Assembly (NCBI GenBank): GCA_030688115.1
Contig: JAUYIX010000100.1
Span: 1 to 9,786 of the forward strand
Source of the DNA: a bacterium
GTDB taxonomy: Bacteria > Patescibacteriota > JAUYIX01
Length of the DNA stretch: 9,786 nucleotides
Direction: 5' to 3'
The position numbers and the translations under genes are program-made. The notes under the pieces are model-generated. The model had not been told where the DNA came from, made no database searches, and saw nothing but the letters and a program-made list of their open reading frames with translations. Of this stretch, positions 5,060 to 9,786 are shown in pieces; the first letter of the stretch is position 1, and every line of letters starts with the position of its first letter.

Positions 5060-6430
5060 ATGGAAATCAAACACTCATCGCCTCAATCCGCCCGCCCAAT
5101 GGAAGTTCACCATGGTAAACGCCGTTGGCCTTGGGTCTTGCTGATCGTACTGGGCTCCTTGCTGGTTATCGGAGGCATCATTGCTGCGCTGTATTTTTAT
5201 AGTGGGAGGCTCCTCAACCGCGATGCTGACACGACAACCAACAACACACCTACGCAGGACCAACAGACCGATAACGGTGACCAATCCAGCAACGGTGACC
5301 GGCCCAGTGCCACAGGTTTTACCGTAGACCGCTTGCCGGACTCCGATGATCTCAACAGTCTCGTGATCGGGCGCTTTGCCGACGAGGGAGATCAGGGGCC
5401 GGTTAGCTTGGTGACGGTTGACGCGAGCGACACGGGCACGTTGCGTGAGACCAAGGTTCTGACACTGGACGAGACTATTCCTGATCCACTCGTCCGCGGC
5501 GTGGTATCGCCCAACGGCCAATTTATCGCCGTCATTGAGCGTGAGACACCGCTGAGCGGAGGACCGACCAACGAGCTTGATAACCGGATTACTCTGGTAG
5601 AGCTCAGCAGCGGTCAAACCGCTTCGGTTACCGAGCGACTGCACGGAGTGATCGATCCCGTCTGGACGCCCGACTCTCACTATCTTATCTATGGCAATAG
5701 CGACCCCGACCTGGAGCAACCGCAACAAGTGTTTAGCTACGGTGTCGAGAGTGGTGAGACAACCTCAATCACACCCTCCGAGGATGGTCCGGGTGCGTTG
5801 TTCATCCCGGTGGCGGCTACCAAAGACGATCTATTTGTCATCCGCACAATCACCGCAACGGAGGATCCCGGAGCGTTGGGCACTTTTGGGCTCTCCTCGC
5901 AGGGAGAACTCACTAACGATTTTGAAAAGATCATCAGTCTGCCCCCGGCCTCGCTCGGGTTTGATATCTCCGCTGATGGTCGAGAGATAGTCATGGCTGC
6001 CGGCTCGGGACAGATCGGGGACTTTGGCGGACCGTATACGCTTGAGATTTTGGATCGCAGCACCGGAGAGATCGAGGAGTTGCGCAGTAGCGCCAGCGAG
6101 AAGTACTCCTCACCACGCTTTACGCATGATGGCGAGCGCATTGTCTACGGAGCCGCATCCGGAGTTTGGCTTTTGGATCGTACCTCCGAGGAGCGCACCC
6201 AGCTGATTGAGGCCGGCGAGTTTGAACTCTCGGATGAGGTGGCCCGTCCGCACCTGGTCAGTCCCGATGATGAGCACGTCGTGGTGCGGTTGGTGAGCAG
6301 TAGTGTCGACAGTAGCGAGACCTGGTATATTCTTGCGCTCGATCAGGAGGAGCAACTCTTTGACGACATCGGGACCATTGATCCCGACGAGGATGGTGCC
6401 ACGGTTGGTGCCTTTGGCTGGACCGTCTAG
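5060..6430 (+). CDS. Membrane-anchored beta-propeller (TolB/PD40-like) protein
   Basis: The protein has 456 residues. A basic segment (KRRWPW, 20-25) precedes one membrane helix at about 26-47, then a polar Asp/Asn/Gln/Thr linker (53-88) and a large extracytoplasmic domain. The domain carries repeated PD40/WD40-like blade signatures: VVSPNGQFIAVIE (148-160), PVWTPDSHYLIYG (200-212), FDISADGREIVMAA (301-314), SPRFTHDGERIVYG (351-364) and LVSPDDEHVVVRLV (399-412). Such propellers usually act as binding or scaffolding domains, and no catalytic residues are evident. The predicted start of transcription coincides with ATG 5060, and Met14 is an alternative start. It stands alone, separated from groES by a CIRCE-controlled promoter, with no terminator seen after it. 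Confidence 0.8.
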   Translation: MEIKHSSPQSARPMEVHHGKRRWPWVLLIVLGSLLVIGGIIAALYFYSGRLLNRDADTTTNNTPTQDQQTDNGDQSSNGDRPSATGFTVDRLPDSDDLNSLVIGRFADEGDQGPVSLVTVDASDTGTLRETKVLTLDETIPDPLVRGVVSPNGQFIAVIERETPLSGGPTNELDNRITLVELSSGQTASVTERLHGVIDPVWTPDSHYLIYGNSDPDLEQPQQVFSYGVESGETTSITPSEDGPGALFIPVAATKDDLFVIRTITATEDPGALGTFGLSSQGELTNDFEKIISLPPASLGFDISADGREIVMAAGSGQIGDFGGPYTLEILDRSTGEIEELRSSASEKYSSPRFTHDGERIVYGAASGVWLLDRTSEERTQLIEAGEFELSDEVARPHLVSPDDEHVVVRLVSSSVDSSETWYILALDQEEQLFDDIGTIDPDEDGATVGAFGWTV

Positions 6431-6438
6431 AGTCGGAC

Positions 6439-6465
6439 TTGTCACTCCCACGTCTTGAGTGCTAG
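6439..6465 (+). promoter_or_regulatory. CIRCE operator (HrcA binding site)
   Basis: TTGTCACTC-N9-GAGTGCTAG matches the CIRCE consensus TTAGCACTC-N9-GAGTGCTAA at 7 of 9 and 8 of 9 positions with the exact 9-nt spacer. It lies upstream of groES-groEL, its classic target. HrcA repression relieved by heat or chaperonin shortage is the expected control. Confidence 0.88.
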
Positions 6466-6468
6466 GAT
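6439..6468 (+). promoter_or_regulatory. groES-groEL promoter overlapping CIRCE
   Basis: The -35 TTGTCA (6439-6444) is the left arm of CIRCE. The extended -10 TGC-TAGGAT (6460-6468) overlaps the right arm, with an 18-nt spacer. HrcA bound here would block RNA polymerase directly. Transcription should start near 6475. Confidence 0.65.
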
Positions 6469-6500
6469 CCGATTAGTTCTTTAAAGCTAGCTGCAATATC

Positions 6501-6611
6501 GTGTGTTGCGCTGTTTTGGTCGCCCTCGGGGACAAACCGCGAGAGACCAAAAAAGCCCATGTTTAAGAGTGACAGGCTACCGGCGGTAGCGTGTCATGAC
6601 CCGCAACACGT
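6501..6611 (+). ncRNA. Candidate structured RNA element in the groES leader
   Basis: An outer stem P1 pairs GTGTTGCG (6503-6510) with CGCAACAC (6602-6609), extendable by two G-U pairs. Inside it are two hairpins. P2 pairs TTTTGGTC (6514-6521) with GACCAAAA (6545-6552), with an inner CTCG/CGAG helix (6525-6528, 6540-6543). P3 pairs TGACA and GCTACC (6570-6574, 6576-6581) with GGTAGC and TGTCA (6585-6590, 6592-6596) around a G-G mismatch and GGC loop. This is a closed three-way-junction shape in a 220-nt 5' leader. It does not match tmRNA, RNase P RNA, SRP RNA or a riboswitch I know. A thermosensor or ligand- or protein-binding leader is possible. The fold is by eye only. Confidence 0.5.
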
Positions 6612-6694
6612 ATTCTGTCTAGTTTGACTTCCCTGTCCGCAGGACTTTTTGTCTTGTCGCAGGAGTCTTATTAATCCATTAAATACATGATCCT

Positions 6695-6994
6695 ATGGCA
6701 GAACTAAATCTGCGACCGCTGGCTGATAAAGTCGTGGTCAAACCAAAACAAGAGGAGCAGCAAACTAAATCCGGTATCGTTTTGCCGGCCACCGCTGATA
6801 AAGACAAGCCCGAGCAGGGCCAAGTCATGGCGGTCGGTCCGGGCAAAACCAGCGAGGATGGCAAGCTCATCCCGATGTCGGTCAAAGTCGGGGATACGGT
6901 TGTTTTTACGCAATACGGACCGACCGAAATCAAGATCGAGGATACTAAGTATCTCGTACTGAGCGAGGGCGATATTTTAGCCGTCGTAGAATAA
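6695..6994 (+). CDS. groES: Co-chaperonin GroES (Hsp10)
   Basis: The protein has 99 residues, normal for the family. It forms the heptameric lid of the GroEL chamber in the cytoplasm. LRPLADKVVVKP near the start, the mobile loop (about 17-36, with SGIVLPATA contacting GroEL), VMAVGPGK (44-51) and the C-terminal YLVLSEGDILAVVE are all typical. There is no Shine-Dalgarno before ATG 6695. An out-of-frame ATG lies seven nt upstream (6688). The gene is followed by groEL after 81 nt containing two hairpins. Expression should be controlled by HrcA at the CIRCE site, with a long structured leader as a possible second layer. Confidence 0.97.
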   Translation: MAELNLRPLADKVVVKPKQEEQQTKSGIVLPATADKDKPEQGQVMAVGPGKTSEDGKLIPMSVKVGDTVVFTQYGPTEIKIEDTKYLVLSEGDILAVVE

Positions 6995-6998
6995 AGCC

Positions 6999-7018
6999 AG
7001 CGTGCTGACAGGCGCGCT
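6999..7018 (+). other. First groES-groEL spacer hairpin, attenuator-like
   Basis: AGCGTGC (6999-7005) pairs with GCGCGCT (7012-7018) over 7 bp with one G-U pair and a 6-nt loop, followed by CTCTTTTAG. The short T-run could give partial termination or a processing site between the two genes. Confidence 0.5.
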
Positions 7019-7022
7019 CTTT

Positions 7023-7045
7023 TAGAGCCACGCTTAGTGGTTCTA
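7023..7045 (+). other. Second groES-groEL spacer hairpin
   Basis: TAGAGCCAC (7023-7031) pairs with GTGGTTCTA (7037-7045) over 9 bp with one G-U pair and a GCTTA loop. No T-run follows, so it is more likely a stability or processing element than a terminator. Confidence 0.5.
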
Positions 7046-7075
7046 CCAACAAACTAACTAACAACTATACCGACA

Positions 7076-8722
7076 ATGGCAAAACAAATTATTTTTTCAG
7101 AAAAAGCTCGCCAAAGCATGTTGGCCGGTGTCAATAAACTGGCCGACGCCGTTAAAGTCACGATCGGTCCCAAAGGCCGCAACGTGGCGCTCGATAAAGG
7201 TTTTGGTGCACCAACAATCACAAACGACGGGGTGACTATCGCCAAGGAGATAGAACTCAAAGACAAGTTTGAGAACATGGGCGCACAGCTCTTGCAAGAG
7301 GTCGCCACCAAAACCAACGACGTTGCCGGAGATGGAACAACCACCGCGACGGTCTTGGCTCAGGCCATCGTAACCGAGGGTATCAAAAACGTAGCGGCCG
7401 GTGCCAATCCGATGATGATTCGACGCGGCATGGAGCGCGCGGTCGAGGCGATCGTCAAAAAATTAGCTGAGATCAGCAAACCCATTAAAACCCAAGAAGA
7501 AAAAGCCCAGGTCGCCGCGATCTCTGCCGACGATGAGCAGGTCGGAAAATTGATCGCCGAGATTATGGAGCAAGTTGGCCTAAACGGTGTTGTCACCGTC
7601 GAGGAGGGCCAAACGTTGGGTCTCGACAAAGAGGTTGTCGAGGGGATGCAGTTCGACAACGGATACATCTCACCTTACATGGTCACGGATACCGCTCGCA
7701 TGGAGGCCAGTATGGACGCTCCGATGATCCTGATCACCGACAAAAAGATCAGTTCGATCCAGGAGATTTTGCCGCTGCTCGAGAAAATGACCCAGGCCGG
7801 TAAAAAGAACTTTGTAATTATCGCTGAGGATGTTGAGGGCGAGGCCTTGGCAACTTTGATCGTCAACAAACTCAAGGGTGTCTTTAATACCATCGCGATC
7901 AAGGCTCCCGGCTTTGGCGATCGTCGTAAGGAGATGTTGCAGGACATTGCGATCCTGACCGGTGGTACCGTGATCAGCGAGGATGTTGGTCTCAAGCTCG
8001 ATAAAACCGAGATTACGCACTTGGGCCAAGCTCGCAAGGTTATGTCCGATAAGGACAACACCACGATCGTTGGTGGTTCTGGAGATCCTAAAATGATTAA
8101 GGAGCGGGTAGAACAAATCAGTAAACAACTTGAGTCGACCGACAGCGAGTTTGACAAAGACAAATTGCAAGAGCGTTTGGCAAAACTGACCGGTGGCGTC
8201 GGCGTGATTAAAGTCGGTGCCGCAACCGAGACCGAGCTGGAGGAGAAAAAGCATCGTATAGAGGACGCGGTCTCGGCCACCAAAGCGGCAGTCGAGGAGG
8301 GGATTGTCCCGGGTGGTGGTGTCGCATTGGTGCGTGCCATTAGTGCACTCAACGACGTCAAAGCCAAGGGTGATGAGACGGTCGGAGTGCGGATCTTGCG
8401 ACGGGCGCTGGAGGAGCCGCTCCGACAGATCGCAACCAACGCCGGTAAAGATGGTGCGGTTATTTTGTCCGAGGTTATTAAACGAGATGGTGATTATGGC
8501 TATAACGCAGCCGAGGACAAGTTTGAGGATCTCGTCAAAGCGGGGATCATCGACCCTACCAAGGTTGCGCGTTCTGCTCTACAGAATGCCGCATCGGTGG
8601 CGGCCATGCTGTTGACCACCGAGTCGGCCGTGGCGGATTTGCCCGAGAAAAAGGATCCGGTAGCTGCGATGCCGGGCGGCATGGGCGGAGGCATGGACGG
8701 CATGCACGGAATGGGCATGTAG
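7076..8722 (+). CDS. groEL: Chaperonin GroEL (Hsp60)
   Basis: The protein has 548 residues, the standard length. It forms the double-ring ATP-driven folding chamber with GroES. ATP-site motifs are VTIGPKGRNV (28-37), TNDGVTIAKEIEL (49-61) and GDGTTTATVL (85-94), with D86 and D51 at the expected positions. D397 in RIEDAVSAT corresponds to the catalytic Asp398 of E. coli. GIVPGGGVAL (409-418) and the Gly/Met-rich tail (533-548, GGMGGGMDGMHGMGM) are also typical. No insertion, truncation or missing key residue is seen. There is no Shine-Dalgarno before ATG 7076. The gene ends in two consecutive TAG codons and is followed by a strong terminator. Confidence 0.99.
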   Translation: MAKQIIFSEKARQSMLAGVNKLADAVKVTIGPKGRNVALDKGFGAPTITNDGVTIAKEIELKDKFENMGAQLLQEVATKTNDVAGDGTTTATVLAQAIVTEGIKNVAAGANPMMIRRGMERAVEAIVKKLAEISKPIKTQEEKAQVAAISADDEQVGKLIAEIMEQVGLNGVVTVEEGQTLGLDKEVVEGMQFDNGYISPYMVTDTARMEASMDAPMILITDKKISSIQEILPLLEKMTQAGKKNFVIIAEDVEGEALATLIVNKLKGVFNTIAIKAPGFGDRRKEMLQDIAILTGGTVISEDVGLKLDKTEITHLGQARKVMSDKDNTTIVGGSGDPKMIKERVEQISKQLESTDSEFDKDKLQERLAKLTGGVGVIKVGAATETELEEKKHRIEDAVSATKAAVEEGIVPGGGVALVRAISALNDVKAKGDETVGVRILRRALEEPLRQIATNAGKDGAVILSEVIKRDGDYGYNAAEDKFEDLVKAGIIDPTKVARSALQNAASVAAMLLTTESAVADLPEKKDPVAAMPGGMGGGMDGMHGMGM

Positions 8723-8746
8723 TAGCCCGTACCAAGTTTTTTAGTC

Positions 8747-8774
8747 AAAAGAGGGGCTCTTTAGCCCCTCTTTT
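8747..8774. terminator. Bidirectional terminator after groEL
   Basis: AAAAGAGGGGCT (8747-8758) and AGCCCCTCTTTT (8763-8774) form a perfect 12-bp stem with a CTTT loop, and A and T runs serve both strands. It ends groEL and backs up the leftward terminator beside it. Confidence 0.92.
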
Positions 8775-8782
8775 CAATGTAT

Positions 8783-8817
8783 AAAAACCCCCTCAGGAAC
8801 CGGCTGGCTCCTGAGGG
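8783..8817 (-). terminator. Leftward rho-independent terminator
   Basis: Read on the minus strand, CCCTCAGGA / TCCTGAGGG (8817-8809, 8798-8790) forms a perfect 9-bp stem with a 10-nt loop, followed by GG and TTTTT. Its polarity shows a leftward transcript arriving from about 8850-9000, convergent with groEL. Confidence 0.85.
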
Positions 8818-8848
8818 TGCGAGATCTATCCTAAGTGAGGTGTCCACC

Positions 8849-8974
8849 TCACAGGTTGGCCTTGGCCCGAGCGGCCAAGTACCGGTTGATGGCGCCAAGG
8901 ACGTTGGCGCAGACGTCATCGGGGGAGTCCTCGGCAAAGACCACGATGCTGGTGGTCTTGTGCAGAGCCTGCAT
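8849..8974 (-). CDS. Small leftward protein (41 residues) or structured RNA with an embedded frame
   Basis: ATG 8974 to TGA 8849 encodes 41 residues: MQALHKTTSIVVFAEDSPDD, then a probable helix (VCANVLGAINRYLAARAKANL without a break). No family is recognised. By my count 36 of 41 codons end in G or C. The sequence is full of stem-loops: 8961-8973 at the start codon, 8937-8959, 8892-8910 and 8861-8879 inside, and 8835-8852 across the stop. A leftward terminator follows. There is no Shine-Dalgarno. It may be a real small gene, or the terminated transcript may be a non-coding RNA. The long frame continuing upstream is antisense to the tRNA and is not real. Confidence 0.45.
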   Translation of the reverse strand: MQALHKTTSIVVFAEDSPDDVCANVLGAINRYLAARAKANL

Positions 8975-8992
8975 AGAGTTTAAGCACCGGGC

Positions 8993-9021
8993 TTGCAATC
9001 GTGGGCCAGTCGAGTCATAAA
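8993..9021 (+). promoter_or_regulatory. Probable tRNA-Ser promoter
   Basis: TTGCAA (8993-8998) and CATAAA (9016-9021) are spaced 17 nt apart, each matching four of six consensus bases. Transcription would start near 9028, eleven nt before the mature tRNA. Confidence 0.45.
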
Positions 9022-9038
9022 GACTTGGATGCAGCAGG

Positions 9039-9130
9039 GGAGAGGTCGCATAGTGGCCTAGTGCGTTCGCTTGGAAAGCGAATAGACGGGTCAAACCGTC
9101 TCGAGGGTTCGAATCCCTCCCTCTCCGCCA
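9039..9130 (+). tRNA. tRNA-Ser (anticodon GGA)
   Basis: All arms can be traced. The acceptor is GGAGAGG (9039-9045) with CCTCTCC (9120-9126), then discriminator G and encoded CCA. The D arm is at 9048-9064. The anticodon stem is TTCGC/GCGAA (9066-9070, 9078-9082) with loop TTGGAAA, giving anticodon GGA at 9073-9075 (reads UCC and UCU). A long class II variable arm, GACGG/CCGTC (9085-9100), is typical of serine. The T arm is GAGGG-TTCGAAT-CCCTC (9103-9119). No terminator follows clearly. Confidence 0.97.
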
Positions 9131-9194
9131 AAATTGGGAATTACTTTTGCTAATTACAAACGCATGGCTGGAGTAAAAACAGAACCGTTTTAAT

Positions 9195-9204
9195 TTGCTA
9201 CAGT
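9195..9204 (+). promoter_or_regulatory. Extended -10 promoter giving a leaderless message
   Basis: TGC-TACAGT (-10 at 9199-9204) lies six nt before ATG 9211, so transcription would begin at or next to the A of the start codon. No -35 or Shine-Dalgarno is seen. The layout mirrors that before ATG 5060. Confidence 0.5.
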
Positions 9205-9210
9205 AGCGCC

Positions 9211-9522
9211 ATGAGCACAAAAAGTGTCACAGCGGGTACGGTTCATACAGTGCCGACGGATTTACGAAAAGCCTTGGCTGCGGATCGAATAGCGCTGGCA
9301 CAATGGGAGGGTCTCACGCCACTTGCACGCAACGAGTGGATTTGCTGGGTTACCGTTTTTAAAAAAGAACAAACGAGAAAAGACCACATTAAAAGAACAA
9401 TCCGAGAGCTCAAGAAGGGAATCCGACGACCGTGCTGTTGGATAGGCTGCATTCACCGCACGGATAAGGCGGTAAGTTCCTCGGTTAGAGGAGTGCTCGC
9501 TAAACGCAGAAAGAATTCATAA
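9211..9522 (+). CDS. OmdA/YdeI-family (bacteriocin-protection type) protein
   Basis: The protein has 103 residues. The pattern VPTDLRKALAADRIALAQWE (14-33), then LTPLARNEWICWV (35-47), a Lys/Arg-rich helix pair (TRKDHIKRTIRELKKGIRR) and RRPCCWIGCIH (72-82) fits the small helical OmdA domain of the YdeI/OmpD-associated family as I know it. The biochemical role is not well defined. The family name comes from a link to antimicrobial-peptide resistance. The Cys-rich C-terminal segment (C75, C76, C80, H82) may bind metal, which is an inference. ATG 9211 is favoured by the -10 element six nt upstream. In E. coli YdeI an OmdA domain and a DUF1801 domain are joined, and here DUF1801 sequence follows as separate reading frames. 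Confidence 0.75.
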   Translation: MSTKSVTAGTVHTVPTDLRKALAADRIALAQWEGLTPLARNEWICWVTVFKKEQTRKDHIKRTIRELKKGIRRPCCWIGCIHRTDKAVSSSVRGVLAKRRKNS

Positions 9523-9659
9523 AAAACGATGCCTATAAAACCTCCGTCAGTACGTTACAATTTGCCTACGACAAACCGCTACCCTTCACACTGATCAAAA
9601 AAGTGGTGCGCCTACGCCTCAAAGAAAACAAAGCCGGTAGCTACCAAAATACGCTTTAA
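9504..9659 (+). pseudogene. C-terminal remnant of a DUF1801 (YdhG-like) protein
   Basis: A frame open from 9504 (after a TAA at 9501-9503) to TAA 9657-9659 encodes 51 residues. They include AYKTSVSTLQFAYDKPLPFT followed by LIKKVVRLRLKENKA. This closely follows the DUF1801 C-terminal pattern YKTSKxTLQFPLDKPLPxxLIKKIVKxRxKEN. There is no in-frame ATG, GTG or TTG start before the conserved part, and the DUF1801 N-terminal region is absent upstream, where the OmdA gene lies in another frame. It therefore looks like a decayed or partly deleted gene copy. A programmed frameshift from the OmdA gene is a less likely alternative. Confidence 0.65.
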
Positions 9660-9694
9660 AACAGATAACGAAATTAATCCACTACCGCACATCT

Positions 9695-9786
9695 ATGGCC
9701 AAAGTAAAACTTAAGACTAAAAAGACCACCAAGAGCCCAGCCGAATTTATTACGGAGATCAAAGATCCGCAGGTGCGAGCTGACTG
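9695..9786 (+). CDS. DUF1801 domain protein, N-terminal part only
   Basis: ATG 9695 starts a frame open to the window edge, giving 30 residues: MAKVKLKTKKTTKSPAEFIT followed by EIKDPQVRAD. A Lys/Thr-rich start, then xxFLxxIxDxxxRAD, is the usual beginning of DUF1801 proteins. The cut codon (TG-) fits the Cys that commonly follows RAD. The family includes YdhG-like proteins annotated as iron chaperones, with a poorly known role. It lies 35 nt after the stop of the DUF1801 remnant, consistent with an intact copy beside a decayed one. No Shine-Dalgarno is visible. Confidence 0.65.
   Translation, partial: MAKVKLKTKKTTKSPAEFITEIKDPQVRAD

Noticed and set aside
7675..8439. 254-residue leftward frame
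   Set aside because: It is wholly antisense to groEL, which is unmistakable. The Ser/Thr/Leu-rich composition is that of a shadow frame.
8849..9220. 123-residue leftward frame containing a GRDSNPRDGLTRLFAFQ-like segment
   Set aside because: That segment is a translation of the antisense strand of tRNA-Ser, a common false protein. Only the part downstream of Met at 8974 is kept as a candidate.

Overview
The window is bacterial chromosome, most likely from Patescibacteria (CPR). This is an inference, not a database result. The reasons are that almost no gene has a Shine-Dalgarno site, that several starts look leaderless, and that the nucleotidyltransferase and GT-C-type membrane protein resemble pairs I know from CPR genomes. 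There are also several very small genes. Base composition is moderately GC-rich and no phage, IS or CRISPR signature is visible.

Layout. (1) 1-199: the 5' part of a leftward membrane-protein gene that runs off the window, followed by about 400 nt with no convincing gene. (2) 608-3830: a rightward cluster of a thioredoxin-fold protein with a Ser/Thr-rich repetitive N-terminus and a CHHS active site, a nucleotidyltransferase-like protein, and a GT-C-like polytopic membrane protein that overlaps the previous gene by ATGA. (3) 3849-4028: a 59-residue single-pass membrane protein. (4) 4115-4936: an unusual two-gene operon with a strong extended -10 promoter, a possible 13-codon leader peptide, a real Shine-Dalgarno site, a predicted secreted protein, a two-helix membrane protein and a strong terminator. 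It has high third-position GC and is packed with local inverted repeats. (5) 4935-5059: two TTATNCACA boxes and a leaderless-type promoter. (6) 5060-6430: a membrane-anchored beta-propeller (TolB/PD40-like) protein. (7) 6439-8774: the groES-groEL operon, with a CIRCE operator overlapping its promoter, a structured leader of about 220 nt, two hairpins between the genes and a bidirectional terminator. (8) 8788-8974: a small leftward gene or RNA convergent with groEL, also packed with hairpins. (9) 9039-9130: tRNA-Ser(GGA). (10) 9211-9786: an OmdA/YdeI-type protein, a start-less C-terminal remnant of a DUF1801 protein, and the start of an intact DUF1801 gene.

The groES-groEL operon is standard HrcA/CIRCE-controlled chaperonin. 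The most novel signal is the 'hairpin-paved' class of small genes: the operon at 4217-4839 and the leftward unit at 8788-8974. Perfect or near-perfect stem-loops recur every 30-60 nt through these coding regions, in places covering start and stop codons. G-U pairs that only work in the sense RNA suggest selection on the transcript itself. I know of no described system matching this, and the function is open.
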